From Amoebidium appalachense (taxonomy: Eukaryota; Ichthyosporea), in NCBI GenBank assembly GCA_963693365.1, contig CAVNZM010000004.1, forward strand, positions 13,330,001 through 13,394,000: a stretch of 64,000 bases of DNA. Reading direction: 5' to 3'. Below, piece after piece: positions 19,289 through 30,701 of this stretch (the first letter of the stretch is position 1; each line of letters opens with the position of its first letter). The position numbers were made by a program, and so were the translations under genes. The notes below the pieces were generated by a model. That model searched no databases and was not told the origin of the DNA. It worked only from the letters and a program-made list of their open reading frames with translations.

Positions 19289-20432
19289 ATCGTGTGTGTG
19301 CTTGGTCTTGCAAACATGCTCAACCCAATAAAAAAAACCAGTCCCGGATTCGGAAAGCAGTGCTTTCCCTCCCTTCCCTGTCCCTTCGAATAAATTTGTG
19401 TGAATGCGCTTGTTTGTGTCCAAATTTGCGTGTGCGCAGGTTTTTTTGGCCGACGTCGGAAGGGGCGAAGGGTGGGGGGGGGGGGGGGAAGAGGGGGTGA
19501 ATTGATGTAGAATACACCAAACTTCAACGTTAAAGACAAGGAACATGGGGGCAGCCGGCCTCTTACCTGTGCAAAGAACCTCACCGCAACCAAGCACACA
19601 GGCACCCCTGCCCACCACCACATTGCTCAGCAGGGCATTCCGGCTCACCAGTGCCTCGTCCAGCACAACCACATTGTGAAGGTCCGAGTTATAGATCCCG
19701 CTCTGCAAAGTGACATTCTTCGTGCCCACAGACACTCTGCCCCTAAAAGCACCAAGGCGCACTTCACCGTGAAAGTTGGTGTTGTGGATGCGTGAGGCAT
19801 TAAAACCATCCTTCGTTACCATCACCTTTGTCCAGTCCTCAGCCGTGACATTCTGTCGCTCAAGCTGAAATTTCTCGGCCTCTGTCTGTTGACACACCCC
19901 TGTCAGTTCATATGAGTATGTTTGGGCTCAAGGTTCTTTCAACTCTTATCCTAACCAGTTCGAGCAGCAAGGCAGATGGACAAGCACTACACGCAAGCAA
20001 GGTAAGCAACACACACCTGAAAGAAGTACGGATTACAGATCTTCCCCCCGAAAAAAGTTTTTCATTTTACCCAACACGACTTGACCCCAAAGAACTGCAA
20101 ACTTCGCCTCTTTATTTGATGAAACCGTTTGCCAACACAGTAATCTGCACTCATTTCCCTTTGTTATATAAACCCAGATCCTGAAAGCCTAGGCCCTTTC
20201 ATTGGTCTAGGAACATTTGACATACCAGCTGGCGGTAGGGGCTTGTCCAGCCATCTGAGTTCTTGAAGTCGAACTTTCTTTTTGCCTCGTCCACATGCTT
20301 CAAAAACTCGCTCTCAGCCAGATACTTGGTGATGCAAGCAATGGACTCCTCAATCTTGTACTTGCTCTTGCGAGCTTCGACACTCGGTTTGTACTCTTCC
20401 ATGATGAACGAACGAGACTCTACGTCGGCCAT
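12069..20432 (-). CDS. DUF4954 family beta-helix protein, 8 exons
   Basis: Proposed exons (minus strand): 20226-20432, 19567-19885, 17658-17833, 16698-16883, 15962-16259, 14028-14305, 12978-13412, 12069-12212. Phases agree and total 2043 nt, 680 aa. Family-typical blocks in order: [147 protein letters not shown]4954 proteins, described mainly from bacteria such as Bacteroidetes, have hexapeptide-type (left-handed beta-helix) repeats like sugar-nucleotide acyl- or nucleotidyltransferases; the reaction is unknown. The residues at each junction read as continuous family sequence. The exon 3 donor is the uncertain one: keeping frame needs a GC donor (AAG/GCATCA) next to a 60-base poly-C run. No targeting peptide was obvious. 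Confidence 0.85.
12497..12547. repeat. 51-base poly-G
   Basis: Uninterrupted G run inside intron 7 of the DUF4954 gene (poly-C in gene sense). Confidence 0.95.
12826..12934 (+). repeat. 41-bp tandem repeat separated by poly-G
   Basis: GTGTCATGAGGCATCTTGTA and the following bases (41 in all) occur at 12826-12866 and again at 12894-12934, separated by a G-rich run. A longer G run precedes the first copy. The duplicated unit therefore includes the homopolymer, as expected for slippage or unequal exchange at poly-G. Confidence 0.9.
14503..14564. repeat. (GGT)n plus poly-G tract
   Basis: T-rich sequence, then about nine GGT units, then about 34 G, in DUF4954 intron 5. A similar GGT array (about 20 units, 14983-15043) followed by GT repeat and poly-G occurs about 500 bases on. 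Confidence 0.9.
15420..15701 (-). repeat. SINE-like repeat, near full-length copy
   Basis: On the plus strand it begins right after a G-rich run with TTTGAATGCGGAACACGG and ends with CAGGGTTGCTTATGCAAGCA. In minus orientation the order is head (conserved CGTCT/AGACG hairpin), TGTCTGAGTTGG, GGTCGAAACTC, ATGGGCTCTGC body, CGCATTCAAA, poly-C. This matches the copies at 34958 and 35529 block by block with many substitutions, showing an old dispersed family. It lies in DUF4954 intron 5. Confidence 0.8.
15870..15914 (-). repeat. SINE-like repeat, terminal fragment
   Basis: Short copy of the poly-C end: a G run, then TTTGCATGCGGAACACGG and GTACGAAGTACGCATACACG. It lies about 50 bases from the donor of DUF4954 exon 5. 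Confidence 0.75.
17590..17649. repeat. 60-base poly-G
   Basis: Uninterrupted G run (poly-C in gene sense) starting eight bases inside DUF4954 intron 3, next to its probable GC donor. A GT/GC repeat (about 17430-17578) follows in intron sense. Confidence 0.95.
19234..19287. repeat. 54-base poly-G
   Basis: Uninterrupted G run in DUF4954 intron 2. Confidence 0.9.
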
Positions 20433-21383
20433 TGTGAAGGTTATCACCCCTGCAGCTAACTCTAACTCTACCTAGGAAACAACAGTAATTGGGGCCCTTT
20501 GACGTGGAATGGGAAGGAAAAAACGAACCAGAAACACCCGCCATGTGAAAGGTGTGCAAGTCACACCCAATGCACCAAGAAAGTGATAAGGTAACACGGG
20601 AAGCTAAATGAGCCGTGTGATTTGTAGCCACTTAGATGTGCTTTAAAATTGCAAGTGACTCTCCCAGGTCCCAGGATAGGCCAGCGGCGGCAGGCAAAAA
20701 AAAATAATGGAGTAGTTGCTTCTTACAAAGTAACTAGAAAGAGCTTCACAAAGAAGAAATAGTTTTTATAAATTAAAACAGCGACTTCTTATTATTTTTA
20801 ACCCGCAAGTCAAGTTGGTTTCGGACCGACCTTGTACATAGCAATATCTATGTATTATGACAGGTGTTCTTGACCAATCGGACTGCAGGCACCCTGACAA
20901 CGAAAAGTACTTCCATATATAGAAGTTTCTTGTTTTTGTGCAAGATTTATGTCAGAGCTCCTCTATGATTAGCTCTGCAAGCACCAGCGGGCACCATGTT
21001 TTTGGTGTGCAGCACTGGTGTCAGAGCTGTCAGACATCAGACAGTCAGAGCGTGAGACTGAGCTGAAGTTTGACAGCAACCCAGAAAACACTTTGTTTTG
21101 GAGAGTACTTATGAAATAGTCTTGTTGGCTTTCTGAAGCAAAAAGTGAGCCCGGCCGGGATTCTCAAACTGAGGTTGCCACAGATACACAGCAATCAATA
21201 TGAGTGCATGAATCATAAAAGCTTCAGACACTATGACCACTACCGAACCCTTGACCATTAGAGCCTGCATACATACAGTCTTGAGCGGTTTACAAAGTCG
21301 TAGCAAAACTCGCTCGTGAAGGGAAGGCCGCACGGTCAATTAGTTAGCTGAAAGCCCACGATAAAAAAACTAAATAGAAAGAA
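20433..21383. promoter_or_regulatory. Divergent intergenic region (possible shared promoter)
   Basis: Separates the divergently transcribed DUF4954 gene (-) and the methyltransferase (+). Unlike the introns it lacks long homopolymer or GT tracts. No specific promoter element can be assigned; the shared-promoter idea is inference from orientation only. Confidence 0.35.
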
Positions 21384-22156
21384 ATGACAACCACACACCC
21401 TGGTGTACTCTTCCAGTTTCCAGAAATGGCAAGTCCTCAGCAGTCACCGACACCTGACGTGAGAGAGCTCGAAAGGCATGCCGTCTTTTGTAGTGCAAAC
21501 CCGGACGAAGGCTCATGGAAGAACAACCTGGGGCGTCAGGGCGGCTTCTTTCGTGACCCTTGTTGGTATGACCTGCAGCTGGCGAGGCGGCTTCCCTTTC
21601 GCAACCCATGCAAGAGGAACTCTTGTTTGCCTTGCCCCCTCTGAGCGACCAAGACGTTGTGTGCGATGTTTGCTCTGGGACAGGAGCTCTGGCGAGCAAG
21701 ATTCTGAACGCATATCCAAACATTTCTCGTTATGTGTGCGTTGAAAATAGCCAAGGCTGTGTGGCGGTCGCAAGTAAGCGCTTGGCTGAGTACGAGAAAG
21801 AGGGGAAGGTGTGCTTTTTGACCGAGCCATACACGTGTGAGGGAGGCACCCTCCCAACCCCCGCTGATGATAACCTGAAAGTTGCTTACACTTGCATAGT
21901 GGCGAGTTTGGCACTGCATGTACTTGTGGGGCATGACGTAGAACGTGCACAGGCTATTAAGAGCTACGAGCGATTTTTCTCCGATTTGTTTGCTAGCCTG
22001 GCGCCCGGTGGGCACTTGATAGTTGGAGACCATGTGGGTAGCCTGCCGTTGTTTGACCAGCTGCTTCTAATACAGAAAGCGGGATTTGTAGACGTGGACG
22101 TGGCTTGGCGCCAGAGAGATTTTTTTGTTTGTGGGGCAAGAAAACCCAAGACGTAA
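21384..22156 (+). CDS. SAM-dependent methyltransferase, apparent 1-base frameshift
   Basis: Class I methyltransferase fold. Frame 1 runs from ATG at 21384 (or 21426) through PCWYDLQLARRLPFRN. Frame 2, from 21608, carries the SAM-binding core: motif I VVCDVCSGTGALASKI, acidic residue at the end of strand 2 in YVCVENS, a VASLALHVL strand, and PGGHLIVGDHVG. The two frames meet at a CCC run (21605-21607). One further base there would join them as a single protein of about 257 aa, with no stop in between. The alternatives are a short protein starting at 21608, a pseudogene or a sequencing error. The substrate is unknown. The gene diverges from the DUF4954 gene. Confidence 0.65.
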
Positions 22157-22574
22157 AAGGCCACGACCAGCACCGAAACATCCCTAGCCGCTTTCTAAGG
22201 CGGATATGGAGCGGTATGTAAAATGCTCACGTGCATCGTTTCTTTGGGTGTTGGTTCGTATGACGGTTCGTGTGCCGTGTGTCGGGACCCGCCGCGAACT
22301 GCCGGCGGCCAGTTGTCTGTAAATAGATACACCGTTAAACACAAGGTTCAAACCCTGTTTTGAAGTGTGCAGCTCTGCCCTTTCTAGCCTGCGCGTGCAA
22401 ATGGTGTGGCCATTTCCATGTGAAGGCTTTTGGGCCTATGTCTTCATAGGCTTTTGAGTATGTTGATATATATGTATACTAAACACGCGTAACTACGACC
22501 TGTTTATTAGATGTATTGATTGGCTTGAGAAACACATCACTACAAAATTATAGCGCACGCGCACACACACACAC

Positions 22575-22625
<51 letters not shown>

Positions 22626-22658
22626 CCAGCTGATACCGAGTGTCCCGAGGGGAGCCCC

Positions 22659-22704
<46 letters not shown>

Positions 22705-23087
22705 GGGGAACCCCAACTAATTGATTTCTCCTTGTAGTCTTTATGGTGTCTCGTAGAGAAAGTAAACCCTGATATATAGTCACCACCCGACATCTATGTA
22801 CGTGATCATGATATACCGCTGAGGGGATATTCCGAGCAAAAACCCCCCCCCATACCTGAGACTGGTTCTCTTTGCCTCGAGTAAACAGCGTAAACCCCAT
22901 ATGTATATGCCTCGGAGTTGACTGGTTGGAAGCAGCCCGCGGCCAACACCTTATGTATCTGTAGATATTTGGAGAATCCCCCCTCCCCCCCCTCCCCCCT
23001 TCCGGAAAGAGAAAAAAAACAAAAAAAAAAACGGGCTACCACCACCATGCATCCACCGAAGCCGCCAGCTTCTAACCTCACAAGTGC

Positions 23088-23123
<36 letters not shown>

Positions 23124-23124
23124 A

Positions 23125-23159
<35 letters not shown>

Positions 23160-23250
23160 GGGCTACCACCACCTCGTACGCTGGGAGCCACCTCCTCCCA
23201 ATCACGGCGGATTCACACCGGTACACGCACCCTTTCCCCCGGCTCTGCCC

Positions 23251-23294
<44 letters not shown>

Positions 23295-24432
23295 CCAACC
23301 ACCACCACCACCACTGTGGCAGCACCACCACCACCACCACCAAACCAAAAAAACAACCACCACCACCAAAAAAAAAAAAAAAAGCGAGGCCGTCTCCTCC
23401 AAATTCACCTGAAATGATGATTATCATCATAAGTCCCTTCCTCTTCCCCCCCCCCCCCCCGACCCCCCAACACGTAACACACACACACACACAGACACCA
23501 AAAAAATGACCGGCTACCATCAACACAAAGGCTTGCCTCCCAGACTCCAGTTCACACGTGTACACCGTGGCGCTTGTACATACACACACCAGAGATGTTG
23601 TCGCGCACACGTATATTACCACCACGTGCACCATCACCCACGACTACAGCCCATTCCACCTAAATATAATAATGGCAGTATAGCTGCGGACCCAACCAGT
23701 TCATGAGCTGCAGAGCAAGACATGCCCAAGAAAGTGTGATGAAAAGTAGCAAACCGACACCGAAGCCGAAGATCCCATAATAATCGCTCTGCTCAGCCTG
23801 AGGTATGACGCAACATGGTACATAAAAGCCTTGGTGGTGTTCAAGCAAGCTGTTCAAGCATGAATGTCATTTAATAATATGCAGGCGCATACGCTTGACA
23901 CCAAGATAAATGGAACGTGTGTTTACCAAAACAGCTTTGGCATGGGCTCCCCCATAAGGCACCATGGCAGAGAAGTCTTTAATAGCTGTATTATGATGGC
24001 TATCCGCTGCACGAGAAAGTCAGCAACAGAACCAAAGGGAAATAAGTTTAACCTATATTCCCTCCATCCACTCACTGAGTGGCGAGTGACGGGTGCTCTA
24101 ATATATATCCTAATGTGGGCCACTGGGTGCTGGGGGTCCTTAATTTGCCAACTTGAAACAAATCTGTACACATCAATTGAAAGTGATTACTGCCCGGACT
24201 CAACCTGCAATAGCATTCACCCCTGCTTTTCCCGTCAACTTTCTATCAGTATGGCCAGGGGCAGAACTTGAGCAACCAAAAAAAAATCCTCTCAAGAGAT
24301 ATCTCGAGCACCAACAAAAATAAACGACAAATCTGTAGGATCCAATCATTCCACTATACGGCATGGTAGCCAGAAGCTCTTAAAGCCCATGTACAACCAT
24401 GAAGCTCCCAGCAAGATGCAATTGCTGAAGGC
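22157..24432. other. Intergenic, repeat-rich
   Basis: Lies between the 3' ends of the methyltransferase (+) and eIF4B (-). Contains CA repeat (about 22562-22624), poly-A (about 22664-22702), the inverted copy of repeat X, poly-C runs near 23091-23120 and 23253-23293, and CCA trinucleotide runs near 23299-23370. The stretch 23650-24430 is unique-looking but without recognised genes. Confidence 0.6.
22664..22899 (-). repeat. Dispersed repeat X, copy 2 (inverted)
   Basis: Reverse-orientation copy of the repeat at 9264-9751, bounded by poly-A (poly-T in repeat sense) at 22664. It lacks the roughly 200-base segment that copy 1 has between ACCATAAAGA repeats. Confidence 0.75.
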
Positions 24433-24616
24433 TTACTCGTCGGCTTCCAGACCCGCATACTTGTTGGAGATGGGCGCCTGCAGCACATGAATATATGATA
24501 TTGGTCAACAATCCATAAAAAGTTCCACTAAGGCCTTTCTTCGGGAGCAACTACCCCCCCCCCCCCCCCCCTCCACCACCACCACCACCACACACACACC
24601 CTTCCTCCTCCTCCCT

Positions 24617-24659
<43 letters not shown>

Positions 24660-24727
24660 AAAGAAGCTGACAGAACCTCTAAGCCCAGAATGTTCGTGGC
24701 ACGCAAACTTCCTCCTCCTCCTACCCC

Positions 24728-24758
<31 letters not shown>

Positions 24759-24954
24759 AAAAAGAAGCTGACAGAACCTCTAAGCCCAGAATGTTCGTGG
24801 CACGCAAACCACTGAAGCTGCCGACACATTGGTGTTCCTTACATATATGCACCCACCCCACGTTCCCCACCCCCAAAGGACACACACACGAATGGCCATA
24901 AGAATAAAGTTTTACCATTTTGTTGCTCTTAAGTAACAGGAATGCCTTGTTTCC

Positions 24955-24989
<35 letters not shown>

Positions 24990-25073
24990 CAACAACAACA
25001 TCACCACACACCCACACCCAAAAGAACGGTGAAGGCTCAGAGTGTACACCCACACCACACTCTCTCTCTCTTC

Positions 25074-25106
<33 letters not shown>

Positions 25107-28015
25107 GCGCGCACATGTGTGTTTTTTGAGTTTGAGTGCTGGTGGTGGTGGTGTGTGTGTGTGTGTGGGTGGGAGGGGAGGGGAGGGGTGAGGAAAGGTG
25201 TGTGGGTTGAAGGGCCCCTGTCTTCTTTTCTGCAGACACTATGTTTATGGGATGACACAGGGTTTAGGTGGGAGGAGGAAGAGGACAACAAACCACGGGA
25301 GGAGGGGTTCCCCTGCCGGTGGGCTCGGCCTCACGGGGAGGTGCACGCTGCTCAGGGCCACTGGGTCTGTGTGTGCCGAATGTTAGCACCATGGAAATAT
25401 TACATGCAAAAGCGTGGAAAGCATTCATCCTGAGGAGGGCAAGCACACCATGTCAAACACTACTCCATTCAACACAAGGAACACAGGGGAAATGGGGGTT
25501 TCATGTTCATTTGACGCACCTTGTCTTAACGCATGCACGCCTTTAACAGCTCCACGCCAAAGGAGTATCCTCCCCCCCCCCCCCCCCCCCAAAAAAACAC
25601 TGCTACTACTACTACCACCAACACACACACACCATTACCACACGCACCACCTCTACCACCACATGCACACACACAGACATTTCGACACTTAATGGAAAGG
25701 CACACATACCCTCGCCTATCGTCTCTGTTGTAGGAGCCGCTGCCACGGTTGCCATAGCCACTGCACAGCATTGTGTTAGGGGCAGGCAGCAACACACCAC
25801 AAGCACGTGCATGTGTTAGTATCTATTTTTTTCCACCTTGCCCTTTCTCTACCCTTAACTGAATCTTTCTAGCCAAACCCAATGCCTACGGCAGGGAAAT
25901 GCAACCTTCAAAGCATGGAAGGCCCCCATGCACGGATCCGGGTATGTCGATAGGACACTATACGGTGGCCTAATGGCCGCATGCACCTGTGCACCTGCAT
26001 TGCGCAGTGACGAATGGCAGCAAGTGGCAGCACGGGACACTCACCCTCTCCGGTCGTCTTCTCCCCTGGGATAGCGATTGTGCCCACCCCTGGACCACAT
26101 GCCACAACCGTTAATCTCCGCAGAGATGAAAACAGGAAGAAAAAAGACATTCCCCCCTCGCTCCCCTCTCCCTCCAACCTCCCCAAAGAAACCATCACTA
26201 CATTCCCATTCACCATCGAGTCCAACCCTCCACCCTCTCTACCCCAGCAGCACATAGCTTGACGAAAGCTCCCTACTTAGCCCCCCACCCCCAAAGGGAA
26301 CTCCCTGCAAATGCACCAGAAGCTTTCAACTGACGTGCCGAGCCTCAGTCTCTGCGTGCTATCCTCCCCCCTCCCCCCTCCCCTTGTGCGCACGCCCTGC
26401 ATGCACACACCACCCGCACATCCTCGACAGCCCCCTTGTCATCACATAACCCATGCACCACAGCCCACAGGACTATCAGACACACGCACCTGTCACCACC
26501 ACGGCTGTCTCTGTTGTCGCGCCTGTCTCCATAATCGCGGCGCTCCCCCCCATACCCACTACGGTCATCGCGCCTGTCATAGCCACTGCCGTGCTCGGCA
26601 TGGCGCTGCTCACGATCACGCCTGCCCCCACCAAAGTGGCTGTACTGGCCGGCCCTGTCACCCCCATCATCGTGACGGGGTCTATCGGCATCACGGCTGA
26701 AGCGTCTCTCGTGGGGCTCAGATGCCTGCTCACGGGGGCCATCGTGGCTGTCCGCTGGCTTGCCCTCACCACTGTGTAGGCATGTCATCAGAACGGGTGA
26801 TGTTGGAGGATGATGAAATAGTGAACTTGTGAGAGCATTTGTGTTGCACGTGGTTGGCTGGCAGGATTCAGAAAAAGCTTGTTACATAGAATTCCCATCT
26901 CCTTTTCCAAGGCTGAAGTTAATCCTCCGGTGGTATGATCAAAAGGGGCACCAGAGATAGGCGGGGGAGGGGGGTAGGGGAAGGGGGGGGGGGGGGGGGG
27001 GGGGGGGTTACCTGGCCGGTTCCTTGCTAGCGGCCTTCAGGCGCATCTCAGCAAGACGCTTCTCTGTGAGGTGGAGGATACGTCAATACCTTACGTTATT
27101 TAGGCCCCTCCCCCCGGGCACCGCCTCCCCCGCCCCCCAAACCAACCAACCCCCCCCCCCCCCCCCCCCCCCTTTGTACTACAACCTCGATTACACACCA
27201 TACACCAACTCAAACCACTACCCCCATGAATCTCAACCTCGCATCACCACTCAACCCTTTTCCACTCTCCAATAGTGCACACATTAGCCCGTGCCTCTCC
27301 ACTAACCGATAGCAGCCTCGCGCTGGGCCGTATCCACAGGCCTGGCCGCCCCAAACGGGTTGCTGGCCTTGTGGTCGTGGTGCTCCTCCTTGTGCTCAGC
27401 TGCAGCTGCTTTCTCGGCTGCCGGCTTGGCCGCCTCCTGCATGGCGCAGAATATAAGAGGTTATCTCCGTCCAGATGGAAAAGAGATAAAATCAGCAGGC
27501 AAGGGGTTAAAAGCTTCCCTCCTTTTTAAGCCCTCCTCTTAAACAACCCACACATCTACCCGTAACCCCGATCGCCGTGCCTATCCACATACAAACCACC
27601 ACGTCTACCAGGTCATGGCACACAGTAGCATGAATGCACTACCCTACACATTTAACACACCACACCACATGCACACACAGCCAGGCCCTACATACCGCTC
27701 CCTCTGCCGCCGTCTTCGGCTCAACCTTCTCTACAGGGGCAGTGCGTGGCTTCAGGTTCAAACGTGGCCTCTCGGCGGGCGCAGGCTCGGACGGTGCGGC
27801 TGTGTGTGTTCCCGGGGGAGGAGGGGGGGGAGGGGGGGGGGGGGGGGGTTGAGGAGATGTTGGTCAACACAGCCACATTGAACGAGATACACTGTGTACC
27901 ACATGTGGGCATAATCATATAGGAAACCCTAATACAGCGCCCCATTGTGAATGTGGACAGAGTAGCTACATAGCAGAGGACTTTGGAAAGACCTGCACGA
28001 TAGGACGCGTGCGCG

Positions 28016-28048
<33 letters not shown>

Positions 28049-29373
28049 ATGTCTGCACATGCAATTGTGTGTGCGTCTCACAGGTGTGGATATATTTCAG
28101 ACTGCTCACCTTCACTGCGGCCCCAGCGCCCAGCACTGCTCCTGCTGTGAAAGAAACTGTTAGTGCCCAAGCAAACAAAACAAACACTCCAACCAGAACA
28201 CCAGAAAGCATCCCAAGCGCACAGCAAGTGGGCAATCACATCAACATTGGATGGTATATGCTCATGCAGGTGGCCAAAAGCGAGCAGGGTGACAGGACAA
28301 AAATCTGGACGTCTGGCTATCCACACGTGTATACGCAGACCATTAAGGCAGACCTTAAATATACCACTCTGACCTACACCTCTCCATGGTGACGTCTACG
28401 AAAGCAGGGCCGAAAAACACAGCCACACACCTGCTGTCTCTGTCCCCATATCTGTCGCCCGACCTGTCACCAAATCTGTCGCTGGACCGGTCGTTGTATC
28501 TGTCGGCAAACCCGCCACCTGACCTGCTGGAGTCGCCTGCAAATGAACAGCACATCAGCACTGGCTCACTGCTTGTCATGTGGGGCTTGCTTTCAGCAGT
28601 CTGTTGAGTCGTTTCGAGTACTCAATTGGTCCTGTTCAACAACTGCCTTCATCCCTTCCCTTAAACCCCTCCCCCCTTCCACCGTTAATCTAAGCTGGCT
28701 TGTCTAGAACCATGAAAGGTACTTCCCATGCAGAAAACTGAGAGAAGGAAGGGTTCTTCAAAGGAGAAGGGTTGAACAGCTCCCTACATCGAGTCATATG
28801 CGAAATGTAAAGTTCGTTTTAGTGGTGGCCACCCCTGTATCAGCATGCTCATATGTGTATTTTGTATATGTGATCCCCCAGGGGGGAAGGGGAGGGGGGG
28901 GTAGGCACACCATAACGGTCGCCGCCAAAGCCACGGTCACGTGATGAGGGTGCCGGTGCAGGGGGAAGGGGAGCAGCACGCTCACGCCAGTTGCCCCCGG
29001 CACTGCGGTCCTCCTCCCCTCGCTCAGAATCACCAAAGCCCCCACGGTCACGCTGTGGCCGGTCTCCCCCTGCACAAACACCCCACAACCTGGTAAGAAC
29101 TTGCCATAGAGGAAGTGTCCTACATTAAAGGGGTGGCATTGCTCACAGCAGGAATGCTCAGAGTTTAAGAAATATACATGTACTAGAAGTGTACCCTGCC
29201 ATTGTGCCGTGAGTGAAGGAAGTGTGAAAAAGACAAGAATGTGGCTTGTATCTGGAAAATGCCCGGAAAGAAACACAAGGGAACAAAAAGGAGTACCATC
29301 TGTACATCTGAAAAATAGGATAAGGGTTGGCCACGTGTTCTAATGTGAGTGAGCGAGCGTGTGTGTGTATTTG

Positions 29374-29405
<32 letters not shown>

Positions 29406-29630
29406 ATACTGTGTTATAGAGTACGAAGTATATATGACGGACAACACAATGCCGAGTGCAGAACATACACAACACGCCTCTTAAACCTCAAAAAGGGGGG
29501 ACTAAATGATGTCCAAATGCTTTGCCTGCGTATAACCGATCATCTGTCTGCAGGTGGTAGGGAAATGTGTCTGTGTGACAGTGTGTGTCTGTGTCCGTGT
29601 CTTCATGCATCTGTGAACCGTGCGCGTGCC

Positions 29631-29663
<33 letters not shown>

Positions 29664-30129
29664 CGCGCGCGCCAACAACGGGTCAAGCGATCCACTTACC
29701 CTTGCTCTCTGACACGTCGATGCGAACGTTGCGACCCATCAAGTCCTGTTTGATAGCAACAGTGTCAACCAATCACATCTACGCTATAGCCAAGAAAAAC
29801 ACACTTCCACAAACTCAAGGTAGTAATTTCTTATAAGATCCAAAAGCATACGTTCCCAGCAATGGCAGCCTCTCCTGGGCACATAGCTTTGTATCATCTC
29901 CACCCTAACTCCCCCCCCCCCCCCCCACCGGTCCAAGACGCAAAACAGCCACTTGCATACCGAATTCCTGCCAGGCCATAACCCCTGACATTGCATGAAC
30001 ACATTACTTTTAGTGTTGTTAAAGTGGTGAGGGATGTGCACCTGTCTATATGTGCTGAAAAGGAGGCGGACTACAAGTTTGTGTGTGTGCTCAGGCTTTT
30101 TAGTTTTTTTTGGTGTGTGTGTGTGTGTG

Positions 30130-30164
<35 letters not shown>

Positions 30165-30669
30165 TGAATGCGGAACACAGTACCAAGTACGCATACACGA
30201 TGAGAAGCATGGTGCAGGACACATGCAAAGGCAAACATTCAAGTATGCAAACATTCAAGTACTTTCCCTGAGGATGGGCTCTGCTTATGACGCATACTGT
30301 GCGCATGGCTGATGCTGCATACTTGAATGTTTGCCTTTCTTTCAACTACTACGGGGGGGGGGGGGGGGGGGGGGGGGAGGGGGGGGGGGCTTGCCTGGCC
30401 GTTGAAAGTAAGCGCTTTAACCAGTGACTCGCGGTCACCAAACTCCACGTAGCCAAAACCCTTTGGCTTGCCAGACTCACGATCCTTCACATCATAGAAG
30501 CTCACGACCTGCAAAATCCTTTTTCAATTAACCCATTCTACACTCTCCCTTCATTTGTCCTTTTTCTCTTACCCCCCCCCCCAACAACCCCCCCTCTGTC
30601 TCCACCCTCAACCCCCCCCCCCCCAACCTCCCCCGTGCGAACCACAAAAAAGCAGCACACACACACACG

Positions 30670-30701
<32 letters not shown>

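Noticed and set aside
19585-19885. Alternative end of DUF4954 exon 2 at the upstream GTGAGG donor
   Set aside because: Keeps phase, but the CAG/GTAAGA donor at 19566 is stronger and restores the family sequence leading into the FGNG block.
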